From Burkholderiales bacterium (GTDB lineage Bacteria; Pseudomonadota; Gammaproteobacteria; Burkholderiales; SG8-39): DNA of 7,404 nucleotides. Where the stretch lies: contig CAKKSJ010000008.1 in NCBI GenBank assembly GCA_919902965.1, forward strand, positions 1 through 7,404, in the 5' to 3' direction. Of the stretch, positions 1 to 6,632 are shown in pieces. Both the position numbers and the translations under genes were made by a program. Positions within the stretch are counted from its first letter, which is position 1. Each line of letters starts with the position of its first letter. The notes beneath the pieces are model-generated. The model was not told where the DNA came from. It worked only from the letters and a program-made list of their open reading frames with translations, and ran no database searches.

Positions 1-911
1 CGCAGCGCCGCGGCGGGCGCGGCAGGCAGGCGACCGCGACCAAGGAAGACGATTTTATCGAGCGGCTGTTCATCGCCAATACCCATGACTACGTGCTGTG
101 CTTTTCCAGCCGCGGCCGCGTCTACTGGGTCAAGGTCTATCAGGTGCCGCAAGGCAGCAGCAACAGCCGCGGCAAGCCCGTGGTCAACCTGTTCCCGCTG
201 GAGGAAGGCGAGAAAATCACCGCCCTGCTGCCGGTGAAGCAATTCGACGACGGGCATTACATATTCATGGCGACCGCCCAGGGCACGGTGAAAAAGACCC
301 CACTGTCGGCGTTTGCCAATCCGCGCGGCAAAGGCATAATCGCTGCTGAACTCGATGAAGGCGATTTCCTGATCGGCGTCGCGATTACCGACGGCACGCA
401 CGATGTCATGTTGTTTTCCGATGCCGGCAAGGCAGTGCGCTTCGGCGAGGACGACGTGCGTCCCACCGGGCGCGTGACGCGCGGCGTGCGCGGCATGACG
501 CTCGAACTGGGCCAGCGCGTGATCTCCATGCTGGTGGCGGAGAACGAAAGCCAGACCGTGCTTACCGCCACCGAAAACGGCTTCGGCAAGCGCACGCCGA
601 TTTCCGAGTACACTCGGCACGGCCGGGGCACCAAGGGCATGATTGCGATCCATACGGGTGAGCGCAATGGCGATCTGGTTGGCGCCGTGCTGGTGGAGGA
701 GACGGACGAGGTTATGCTGGTCTCCACCGGCGGCGTGGTCATACGCACCAAGGTGGCGCAAATCCGCGAACAGGGGCGCTCGACCCAGGGCGTGACCCTG
801 ATCAACCTTGATGCAGGCACGCGGCTGGCGGGAATCGAGAAAGTGCTGGAGTCCGACGAGGATCCCGGCGGCGGCGATGATGACGCGAAGGACGCGGCCG
901 CGGGCAAGTAA
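1..911 (+). CDS. gyrA: DNA gyrase subunit A, C-terminal domain (5' end outside window)
   Basis: This is the 3' part of the gyrase A subunit, which with GyrB introduces negative supercoils into DNA using ATP. Only the C-terminal beta-pinwheel that wraps DNA is present; the breakage-reunion domain with the catalytic Tyr lies upstream of the window. The frame opens at base 3 with QRRGGRG, the GyrA-box needed for wrapping, and 302 residues are visible up to TAA at 909-911. Five further pinwheel blades follow, each with the family pattern of a hydrophobic strand, a turn and K/R-T: VLCFSSRG (about residue 31), IFMATAQG (88), VMLFSDAG (135), VLTATENG (186) and VMLVSTGG (237). The protein ends in a short acidic tail (ESDEDPGGGDDD, from about residue 283) closing with DAKDAAAGK. 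Acidic tails modulate wrapping in the E. coli enzyme; that role here is inference. GyrA rather than ParC, because of the intact GyrA-box and the full blade set. Confidence 0.97.
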   Translation, partial: QRRGGRGRQATATKEDDFIERLFIANTHDYVLCFSSRGRVYWVKVYQVPQGSSNSRGKPVVNLFPLEEGEKITALLPVKQFDDGHYIFMATAQGTVKKTPLSAFANPRGKGIIAAELDEGDFLIGVAITDGTHDVMLFSDAGKAVRFGEDDVRPTGRVTRGVRGMTLELGQRVISMLVAENESQTVLTATENGFGKRTPISEYTRHGRGTKGMIAIHTGERNGDLVGAVLVEETDEVMLVSTGGVVIRTKVAQIREQGRSTQGVTLINLDAGTRLAGIEKVLESDEDPGGGDDDAKDAAAGK

Positions 912-935
912 GGCGCGAACTTGCGCGCTCGCGCC
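912..935 (+). other. GC-rich stem-loop directly after the gyrA stop codon
   Basis: A 7-bp perfect stem, GGCGCGA (912-918) with TCGCGCC (929-935), closes a 10-base loop and starts right after the gyrA TAA. It has no following T-run, so it is not a canonical intrinsic terminator. It could protect the gyrA mRNA 3' end or aid Rho-dependent termination, but in such GC-rich DNA a chance palindrome is also likely. Confidence 0.25.
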
Positions 936-969
936 GCGAAGCAAGTCCTCCCGGGGGACGCGCGCCAAG

Positions 970-1014
970 CGTGTTTTTGCTACGGATGAAAAGCGTATCC
1001 GTAGCAAAAACACG
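970..1014. repeat. Long perfect inverted repeat (stem-loop 1) in the gyrA-serC spacer
   Basis: An 18-bp perfect inverted repeat: the left arm 970-987 (core GTTTTTGCTACGGAT) pairs with 997-1014, leaving the 9-base loop GAAAAGCGT. No T-run follows on either strand, so it does not look like a standard Rho-independent terminator. The apex, CGGATGAAAAGCGTATCCG, resembles the reverse complements of the two stem-loops downstream, which suggests a palindromic repeat family or a structured untranslated leader. The palindrome is seen directly; its function is unknown. Confidence 0.8.
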
Positions 1015-1058
1015 GTTATGGTTAACAGCCAGGACGGCTTGGGGTTGTTTTTTTACAA

Positions 1059-1108
1059 GATCGCCGCTTGCACACGGATGGGTTTTCATGCGTGCGCAAG
1101 CGGCGATC
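1059..1108. repeat. Long imperfect inverted repeat (stem-loop 2) in the gyrA-serC spacer
   Basis: The arm 1059-1076 (GATCGCCGCTTGCACACG) pairs with 1091-1108 (CGTGCGCAAGCGGCGATC) over 18 positions with a single A-C mismatch at 1072/1095. After one G-G mismatch (1077/1090), three more pairs close the 6-base loop GGTTTT (1081-1086). It lies one base upstream of stem-loop 3 and has the same loop sequence. No T-tract follows it. Seen directly; role unknown. Confidence 0.8.
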
Positions 1109-1109
1109 C

Positions 1110-1133
1110 GCGCGGACGGGTTTTCGTCCGCGC
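1110..1133. repeat. Short perfect inverted repeat (stem-loop 3) in the gyrA-serC spacer
   Basis: A 9-bp perfect stem, GCGCGGACG (1110-1118) with CGTCCGCGC (1125-1133), around the loop GGTTTT. The apical 18 bases match those of stem-loop 2 at 15 positions, and one difference is a compensated pair (T1079-A1088 becomes C1117-G1126). This supports a shared origin or selection on structure. It ends 76 bases before the serC start and has no T-run after it. Confidence 0.75.
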
Positions 1134-1195
1134 AAAGGCGGGAGATGGAGAAGCGCAAAGCGAGTTGAGCTGCTTGACTCCGGTTTATCCGACTT

Positions 1196-1202
1196 AAGGA
1201 GG
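1196..1202 (+). promoter_or_regulatory. Strong Shine-Dalgarno that fixes the GTG start of serC
   Basis: AAGGAGG is a near-perfect anti-16S match placed 7 bases before the GTG at 1210. It is the best ribosome-binding site in the window and decides the serC start, although that start is GTG. The stop codon TAA of a different upstream frame (1195-1197) overlaps this site. No convincing sigma-70 -35/-10 pair was found in the spacer before it. Confidence 0.9.
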
Positions 1203-1209
1203 AATAATC

Positions 1210-2295
1210 GTGGCACGAGTCATTAATTTCAGCGCAGGCCCGGCGGTGCTGCCGGAGAAAGTTCTGCAACAAGCGGCTGCGGAAATGCTCGACTGGCATG
1301 GCAGCGGCATGTCGGTGATGGAAATGAGCCATCGCGGCAAGGAATTCATTTCCATCCATGCGCAGGCGGAGAAAGACCTGCGCGAACTGCTGGCCGTGCC
1401 GGCGAATTACAAAGTCCTGTTCCTGCAGGGCGGGGCGATCGCCGAAAACGCCATCGTGCCGATGAACCTGCTGCGCGGCCACGGCGTGGCCGACTATATC
1501 AACACCGGCGAATGGTCGAAGAAGTCGATCAAGGAAGCAAAAAAATACTGCAGCGTGAACGTCGCCGCCTCCAGCGAAGACAGGAACTTCACCTATGTTC
1601 CGCCGCAGCAAAGCTGGAAGCTGTCCAAGGACGCGGCCTACGTCCACATCTGCTCGAACGAAACCATAGGCGGCGTGGAATACCATTGGGTGCCCGACAC
1701 CGGCGCGGTGCCGCTGGTGGCCGACATGTCTTCGCATATCCTGTCGCGGCCGGTGGACGTGGCGAAATACGGATTGATCTACGGCGGGGCGCAGAAGAAC
1801 ATCGGACCGGCCGGGCTCGCCCTGGTGATCGTGCGCGAGGATCTGATCGGCGAGGCCGCGGCGTTCACGCCATCGGCGTTCGATTACAAACAGCAGGCCG
1901 ACGCCGATTCCATGTACAACACCCCGCCGACCTATGCCGTCTACATCGCCGGGCTGGTGTTCAGGTGGGCGAAGGAGCAAGGCGGGCTCGCCAGCATCGA
2001 ACAGCGCAATATCGCCAAGGCGAAGCTTGTTTACGACTATCTCGATCAGAGCAGTTTCTTCATCAGTCCGGTGGAGCCGCGCGACCGTTCGCGCATGAAC
2101 ATTCCGTTCAAGCTCGCGAACGAGGCGCTGGACGAGGAATTCCTCAAGGGGGCGAAAGCGAACGGCATGGTGCAGCTTAAGGGCCACCGCTCCGTCGGCG
2201 GCATGCGCGCCTCGATTTACAATGCCATGCCCGTCGAAGGCGTACAGCGACTGGTCGCGTACCTGCGCGAGTTCGAGGGCAAACATGGAAAATGA
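1210..2295 (+). CDS. serC: Phosphoserine aminotransferase
   Basis: A PLP-dependent cytosolic enzyme that transaminates 3-phosphohydroxypyruvate with glutamate to give phosphoserine, the second step of serine synthesis; the same family acts in the pyridoxine pathway. The 361 residues match the usual family length of about 360. The PLP lysine is K196 in GGAQKNIGPAG, with D172 in ADMSSH, T152 in SNETIGG and W102 in GEWSKKS as expected cofactor contacts. Substrate-side residues H41-R42 (SHRGKEF), H326-R327 (GHRSVGGMR) and R333 are all present. The stretch GGAIAENAIVPMNLL differs from the E. coli version but resembles betaproteobacterial SerC from memory. The GTG start is set by AAGGAGG seven bases upstream, and the N-terminus MARVINFSAGPA fits the family. 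The stop shares ATGA with the next gene, implying translational coupling to the dehydrogenase that makes its substrate. Confidence 0.97.
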   Translation: MARVINFSAGPAVLPEKVLQQAAAEMLDWHGSGMSVMEMSHRGKEFISIHAQAEKDLRELLAVPANYKVLFLQGGAIAENAIVPMNLLRGHGVADYINTGEWSKKSIKEAKKYCSVNVAASSEDRNFTYVPPQQSWKLSKDAAYVHICSNETIGGVEYHWVPDTGAVPLVADMSSHILSRPVDVAKYGLIYGGAQKNIGPAGLALVIVREDLIGEAAAFTPSAFDYKQQADADSMYNTPPTYAVYIAGLVFRWAKEQGGLASIEQRNIAKAKLVYDYLDQSSFFISPVEPRDRSRMNIPFKLANEALDEEFLKGAKANGMVQLKGHRSVGGMRASIYNAMPVEGVQRLVAYLREFEGKHGK

Positions 2296-3488
2296 GCATG
2301 CCTGAGTCCAGGACTTTCGAGATACTGGTGCTCAATAACATCGCGCAGATCGGCCTGAAGCGGCTGCCTGCGGAGCGTTACAGTATCCACAAGGACACTG
2401 CGCATCCGGACGCGATTTTGCTGCGTTCGCAGGATTTGCACGAGATGAGGATCCCGGATTCGGTAAAGGCCATAGGCCGCGCCGGCGCCGGCACCAACAA
2501 CATCCCGGTGAAAGCGATGGGCGAGCGCGGCGTGCCGGTTTTCAACGCGCCCGGCGCCAACGCGAATGCAGTGAAGGAACTGGTGCTCGCGGGCATATTG
2601 ATCGCCGCGCGCAACCTCGCGCCGGCGCTGGAATTCGTGCGCGCGATCAAGGGCGATGACGCGGCGCTGGCCAAGCGTGTCGAGGAAGGCAAGAAGCAGT
2701 TCGCCGGCATGGAACTGCCGCAGCACACCCTGGGGGTGATCGGCCTGGGCAAGATTGGCTGCCTGGTCGCCGATGCGGCGATCAAGCTGGGCATGAATGT
2801 GCTCGGCTATGACCCGGAAATAACCGTGGAATCGGCCTGGAGCCTGCCGGCGCAGGTGAAGAAGGCGCATTCGATCGACGAGGTGCTGAAGGCCAGCCAC
2901 TTTGTCACGCTGCACGTTCCGCTGGTGGCGCAGACGCGCAATATGGTCAACGCGAAAAACATGGAGCTGTTGCGCCCCGGCGCTGTCGTGCTCAATTTTT
3001 CGCGCGAGGGCATCGTCGACAGTGAGGCCGTGTTGCAGGCGCTTGCCGTGCATAAGCTGAAATACTACGTGACTGATTTTCCGGACGGTCGCCTCGCCGG
3101 CGTGCCCGGCGTGATCGCGCTGCCGCACCTCGGGGCCTCGACGCGCGAAGCCGAGGACAATTGCGCGGTCATGGTGGCGGACCAGGTGCGCGACTACCTT
3201 GAGCACGGCAATGTAAGCAACGCCGTCAATTTTCCGGACATGAGCATGCCGCGCGAGTCGCACTACCGCATCGCCATCGTCAATGCCAACGTGCCCAGCA
3301 TGGTGGCGCAGATTTCGGCCACCATCGCGGCAGCGGGTTTGAACATCCATAACATGCTGAACAAGTCCAAGGGCGAGATGGCCTACACCCTGGTCGATGT
3401 GGACAGCGCGGCAACGAGCGAGCTGGTGGCGCAACTGGCTGCGATCGACGGCGTGCTCGCCGTGCGCTACCTGCCGCTCGGCGACTGA
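2292..3488 (+). CDS. serA: D-3-phosphoglycerate dehydrogenase, short form with C-terminal ACT domain
   Basis: A D-isomer-specific 2-hydroxyacid dehydrogenase of 398 residues, most likely oxidising 3-phosphoglycerate to 3-phosphohydroxypyruvate with NAD+, the first committed step of serine synthesis. The substrate-binding half has LLRSQ (44-48) and GRAGAGTNNI (62-71). The Rossmann half has GLGKIG (151-156) and D174 in LGYDP as the likely NAD-ribose acid. The catalytic arginine is R238 (NFSREGIVD) and the catalytic histidine H279 (LPHLGAST). The usual glutamate of the R-E-H set is not evident: the region reads TDFPDGRL (261-268). An ACT domain (about 325-395) keeps two asparagines, in NANVPS (N333) and GLNIH (N351), that align with serine-binding Asn residues of E. 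coli SerA, so serine feedback is plausible. ATG 2292 overlaps the serC stop (ATGA); a second ATG at 2298 is possible. The assignment rests on the family and on the adjacent serC. Confidence 0.9.
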   Translation: MSMPESRTFEILVLNNIAQIGLKRLPAERYSIHKDTAHPDAILLRSQDLHEMRIPDSVKAIGRAGAGTNNIPVKAMGERGVPVFNAPGANANAVKELVLAGILIAARNLAPALEFVRAIKGDDAALAKRVEEGKKQFAGMELPQHTLGVIGLGKIGCLVADAAIKLGMNVLGYDPEITVESAWSLPAQVKKAHSIDEVLKASHFVTLHVPLVAQTRNMVNAKNMELLRPGAVVLNFSREGIVDSEAVLQALAVHKLKYYVTDFPDGRLAGVPGVIALPHLGASTREAEDNCAVMVADQVRDYLEHGNVSNAVNFPDMSMPRESHYRIAIVNANVPSMVAQISATIAAAGLNIHNMLNKSKGEMAYTLVDVDSAATSELVAQLAAIDGVLAVRYLPLGD

Positions 3489-3495
3489 GGCGGCG

Positions 3496-4563
3496 ATGCA
3501 CAAGGACCTGGCCAGGCTGCGCGCCAAAATCGATGCGCTCGACGAGCGCCTGCTGGCGGCTTTGAATGAGCGCGCCCGGCTGGCGCATGAGGTGGGCAAG
3601 CTCAAACAAGGGGTCAAGGTGTACCGGCCGGAGCGCGAGGCGCAGGTGCTGCGCCGGCTGCTTGCGCACAGCGCCGGCCCGCTGGGCAAGGAAGCGCTGG
3701 CGCGGGTGTACGTGGAAATCATCTCTGCCTGCCGCGCGCTGGAGCAACCGTTGTCAGTTTCCTACCTCGGCCCCGCGGGCACATTCAGCGAGATGGCGGT
3801 TCTGAAAATGTTCGGCGCCGGCGTGCGCGCGCAAGCCTGCGCGTCCATAGACGAGGTGTTCCGCCAGACCGAGACCGGCGGCGCCAACTACGGCGTGGTG
3901 CCGGTGGAGAATTCGAGCGAAGGCGCGATAGGCAGGACGCATGACCTGCTGCTCAGCACGCCGCTCAAGATCTGCGCGGAAACGGTACTGCGCGTGCGCC
4001 AGAATCTGATGTCCAAATCGGGTTCGCTGAAGAAGATCGCGCGCGTCTATTCCCATCCGCAATCGCTGGCGCAGTGCAATCTGTGGCTGTCGCGCAAGCT
4101 GCCCGAGGTCGAGCGCATTCCCGCGGCAAGCAACTCCGAAGCGGCGCGCCTGGCAGCGAAAGACGCCGCAGCAGCGGCCATCGCCGGCGATACCGCGGTC
4201 GCGCGCCACGGACTCAAACTGGTGGCGAGAAATATCGAAGACGACCCCAATAACACGACGCGCTTCCTGGTGCTGGGCGACCACGATACGGCGCCCTCGG
4301 GCAAGGACCTGACTTCGATCGTCATGTCCGCGCCGAACCGGCCCGGCGCGGTGCATGCGCTGCTGACGCCGATCGCCCGGCATGGCGTCAGCATGACGCG
4401 GCTGGAATCGCGTCCGGCGCGCACCGGGCGCTGGGAATACATGTTCTACGTCGATGTGCAGGGTCATCGCCAGGATCCCAAGGTAGCAAAGGCGCTCGGC
4501 GAACTGGAGAAACTCGCGCCATTCCTGAAGGTACTCGGCTCCTACCCCGTCGCGGTGCTCTAG
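3496..4563 (+). CDS. pheA: Bifunctional chorismate mutase / prephenate dehydratase (P-protein)
   Basis: A cytosolic fusion enzyme of 355 residues that converts chorismate to prephenate and then to phenylpyruvate for phenylalanine synthesis. Residues 1-85 are an AroQ-type chorismate mutase: LRAKIDALDERLL with R9, then R26, K37 in VGKLK and YRPERE (43-48). Residues about 88-265 are the dehydratase, with SYLGPAGTFSE (89-99), YGVVPVENSSEGAIGRT (132-148) and the catalytic TRF motif (T255-R256-F257). Residues about 272-352 are an ACT domain carrying NRPGAVHALL (281-290) and the phenylalanine-binding ESRP (304-307), so feedback inhibition by phenylalanine is expected. I chose ATG 3496: TGAGG lies five bases upstream, the mutase domain begins right there, and the frame upstream lies wholly within serA. 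It starts 7 bases after the serA stop. The domain layout and length are typical. Confidence 0.97.
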   Translation: MHKDLARLRAKIDALDERLLAALNERARLAHEVGKLKQGVKVYRPEREAQVLRRLLAHSAGPLGKEALARVYVEIISACRALEQPLSVSYLGPAGTFSEMAVLKMFGAGVRAQACASIDEVFRQTETGGANYGVVPVENSSEGAIGRTHDLLLSTPLKICAETVLRVRQNLMSKSGSLKKIARVYSHPQSLAQCNLWLSRKLPEVERIPAASNSEAARLAAKDAAAAAIAGDTAVARHGLKLVARNIEDDPNNTTRFLVLGDHDTAPSGKDLTSIVMSAPNRPGAVHALLTPIARHGVSMTRLESRPARTGRWEYMFYVDVQGHRQDPKVAKALGELEKLAPFLKVLGSYPVAVL

Positions 4564-4593
4564 CGCCCGGCAAACTAACGCGGCCACCACATC

Positions 4594-5718
4594 ATGTCGA
4601 ACCTGCTGGATATTTGCGAACTTTCCCCCGCCTACGTGCGCGCCATCGCGCCTTATCAACCGGGCAAACCGATCACTGCACTCGCGCGCGAATTCGGACT
4701 CGACGAGCGCGCCGTCGTGAAGCTGGCTTCGAACGAGAACCCGCGCGGCATATCGCCGAAGGCGCTCGCCGCGGTCAAGGCGGCGCTGCCGGAACTGGCG
4801 CGCTATCCCGATGGTTTCGAATTGTCCGAGGCGCTGTCGCGGCGGCTCGGCGTGGCCATGGAGCAGATCGTGCTCGGCAACGGCTCGAACGACGTGCTCG
4901 AACTGGCAGGCATGGCGTTTCTCGCGCCCGGCTGCTCGGCGGTCTATTCGCAGCATGCATTCGCAGTCTATCCGCTGGCGACGCAGGCGCGCGGCGCGCA
5001 CAGCATCGTGGTTGCGGCGAAAAACTACGCTCACGACCTCGAGGCGATGCTGGCCGCGATCCGCGCTGATACGCATGTCGTGTTCATCGCCAATCCGAAC
5101 AATCCGACCGGCACCATGCTCACTGCGGCCGAGCTCGAGTCCTTCCTCTCGCGGGCGCCGAAAAACGTCGTGGTCGTCGTGGACGAGGCCTATAACGAGT
5201 ATCTCGATCCCGCGCTGCGCTGCCCCAGCATCGCCTGGGTCGAGCGCTTTCCGAACCTGATCGTCACGCGCACGTTCTCCAAAGTCTACGGCCTCGCCGG
5301 CCTGCGCGTCGGCTATGGCGTGTGCCACCCGGAAGTCGCGGCCCTGCTCAACCGCGTGCGCCAGCCTTTCAATGTCAATAATCTTGCGATCGTCGCCGCC
5401 ACCGCCGCGCTTGCAGACGAGGACTTCGTGCGCGAAAGCTACGCGCTCAATGTAGCGGGCATGGCGCAGTTGCTCGACGGATGCAAGCGCCTGGGTCTCG
5501 CTTCGATTCCCTCGCACGGCAATTTCATCTCGGTGGAAATTCCGCGCGCAGGTACGCAGAGCCAGGCCGGCGCCGTGTACCAGAAGCTGCTGCGGCTGGG
5601 CGTGATCGTGCGCCCGCTGGCCGGTTACGCCATGCCCGACCACTTGCGCGTGACCATCGGTCTGGCCGAGGAGAACATGCGCTTCCTCGAGGCGCTGGAA
5701 GCGGCGCTCAAGGCCTGA
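4594..5718 (+). CDS. hisC: Histidinol-phosphate / aromatic aminotransferase (HisC family)
   Basis: A fold-type I PLP aminotransferase of 374 residues. It carries the HisC signature RTFSKVYGLAGLRVGY with PLP lysine K230 and R238. Other expected parts are KLASNENP (43-50), GNGSND (95-100), N169 in FIANPNNPTG, D197-Y200 in VDEAY, and R352 in LRVTIG as the probable substrate-carboxylate arginine. HisC converts imidazole-acetol phosphate to histidinol phosphate, but homologues in aromatic operons also transaminate phenylpyruvate, 4-hydroxyphenylpyruvate or prephenate. Its place between pheA and tyrA makes an aromatic role likely, though specificity cannot be read from sequence and a second hisC may exist in the his operon. 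ATG 4594 is chosen because the family N-terminus (SPAYVRAIAPYQPGKPI) follows directly. No good Shine-Dalgarno precedes it, and pheA ends 30 bases upstream, so initiation may depend on translation from pheA. Confidence 0.94.
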   Translation: MSNLLDICELSPAYVRAIAPYQPGKPITALAREFGLDERAVVKLASNENPRGISPKALAAVKAALPELARYPDGFELSEALSRRLGVAMEQIVLGNGSNDVLELAGMAFLAPGCSAVYSQHAFAVYPLATQARGAHSIVVAAKNYAHDLEAMLAAIRADTHVVFIANPNNPTGTMLTAAELESFLSRAPKNVVVVVDEAYNEYLDPALRCPSIAWVERFPNLIVTRTFSKVYGLAGLRVGYGVCHPEVAALLNRVRQPFNVNNLAIVAATAALADEDFVRESYALNVAGMAQLLDGCKRLGLASIPSHGNFISVEIPRAGTQSQAGAVYQKLLRLGVIVRPLAGYAMPDHLRVTIGLAEENMRFLEALEAALKA

Positions 5719-5737
5719 GCGCATGGCAGGGTATCGC

Positions 5738-6598
5738 ATGGACAAGGTGGTCATTTTCGGCGTCGGCCTGATCGGCGGCTCGTTTGCGCTCGGGCTGAAA
5801 GCCGCGGGTGCCGCCAGACACATCATCGGCCTGGGACGCAATCCGGCCAATCTCGAGCGCGCGCTCGAACTCGGCGTCATCGACGCAGCCTCCAAGGATC
5901 CGGCGGCCGTCGCCGGGGCAGATCTGGTGCTGCTCGCCGCGCCGGTAGGCCAGATGGCTGCGCTCCTGCGCGCGATTGCGCCGCACCTGGGCGCGGGCAC
6001 CGTGGTGACCGATGGCGGCAGTACCAAGCAGGATGTGGTCGCGCTGGCCTACCGCCTGCTCAAGGGCCGCGTAGCGCAGTTTGTTCCGGGCCATCCGATC
6101 GCGGGCGCCGAGCACAGCGGCGTAACAGCGGCGCGCATCGATCTGTTCCACAAGCGCAGGGTGGTGCTGACGCCGCTGCCCGAAAACAGCGCGGCGAGCA
6201 TCCGCCGGGTACGCGCAGCCTGGCGGCTTTGCGGCGCCAGGCTGTATAGCATGCAGCCGGCCGAGCACGACAAAGTATTCGCCGCCGTAAGCCATCTGCC
6301 GCACCTCCTGTCCTACGCCCTGGTGGACCAGGTCGCGCGCCATCCGAATGGCAGGCAATTGTTCGACTACGCTGCCGGCGGGTTTCGCGATTTCACCCGC
6401 ATCGCCTCCAGTCATCCGGAAATGTGGCGTGACGTCTGTGTCGCCAACCGCAAGGCGCTGCTGGCCGAACTGTCGGGCTATCAGCGCGAACTCGCCGAGA
6501 TGAAAGTTTTGCTGCGCAAGGGCGATGCGGCGGGACTGGAAAAAATCTTCGCGCGGGCGCGCGCGGCGCGCGACAAATGGCTGAAGAAGCAGCAGTGA
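5738..6598 (+). CDS. tyrA: Prephenate / arogenate dehydrogenase
   Basis: An NAD(P)-dependent enzyme that oxidatively decarboxylates prephenate to 4-hydroxyphenylpyruvate (or arogenate to tyrosine). The N-terminal Rossmann fold opens with VVIFGVGLIGGS (glycines 8, 10, 13). TDGGSTKQDV (91-100) and VPGHPIAGAEHSGV (116-129) follow; H119 of the GHPIAG motif is the likely catalytic histidine. The helical half has HDKVFAAVSHLPHLLSYAL (177-195) and GGFRDFTRIASSHPEMWRDV (214-233), both diagnostic. There is no fused chorismate mutase or ACT domain, unlike enteric TyrA, and it is not fused to aroA as in some pseudomonads. I prefer ATG 5738 (286 residues): AGGG lies six bases upstream and homologues begin only a few residues before the Rossmann strand. 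ATG 5723 (291 residues), four bases after the hisC stop, is the alternative. The C-terminus is basic (ARAARDKWLKKQQ). Substrate and cofactor preference cannot be told. Confidence 0.95.
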   Translation: MDKVVIFGVGLIGGSFALGLKAAGAARHIIGLGRNPANLERALELGVIDAASKDPAAVAGADLVLLAAPVGQMAALLRAIAPHLGAGTVVTDGGSTKQDVVALAYRLLKGRVAQFVPGHPIAGAEHSGVTAARIDLFHKRRVVLTPLPENSAASIRRVRAAWRLCGARLYSMQPAEHDKVFAAVSHLPHLLSYALVDQVARHPNGRQLFDYAAGGFRDFTRIASSHPEMWRDVCVANRKALLAELSGYQRELAEMKVLLRKGDAAGLEKIFARARAARDKWLKKQQ

Positions 6599-6632
6599 CG
6601 CCGGTTTCCGCCAGATTGCCGGGGCGCAGCGC

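Noticed and set aside
1027..1054. An intrinsic terminator made of AGCC/GGCT followed by the T7 run at 1048-1054
   Set aside because: The stem is only 4 bp and is separated from the T-run by eight bases. Stem-loop 1 lies over 30 bases before the T-run, too far to act with it.
1022..1057. A promoter candidate with TTAACA (1022-1027) as -35
   Set aside because: It matches 5 of 6 bases of the -35 consensus, but no acceptable -10 lies 16-18 bases downstream. The T7 tract and TTTACA are wrongly spaced.
808..1197. A 129-codon + strand frame running from inside gyrA through the spacer
   Set aside because: Its first part overlaps gyrA out of frame and the rest reads through inverted repeats. Low-complexity Arg/Ala-rich sequence with no domain. 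Only the sub-frame from 1018 is kept, as a speculative finding.
802..2286. A 494-codon open frame on the - strand covering serC and the gyrA-serC spacer
   Set aside because: Most of it is the complement of serC, and the rest runs through the palindromic spacer. No domain or ribosome-binding site supports it.
3397..3495. An N-terminal extension of pheA starting at 3397
   Set aside because: These 33 codons lie entirely within serA and read as low-quality Trp/Arg/Cys-rich sequence. The mutase domain begins at ATG 3496, which has its own Shine-Dalgarno.
2217..3722. A 501-codon open frame on the - strand, opposite serA and the start of pheA
   Set aside because: Antisense shadow of conserved genes, with biased Arg/His-rich composition and no motif.
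3754..6027. A 757-codon open frame on the - strand, opposite pheA, hisC and part of tyrA
   Set aside because: It lies opposite three clearly conserved genes, is very rich in Arg, His and Ala, shows no recognisable domain, and fits the stop-poor antisense frames expected in GC-rich coding DNA.
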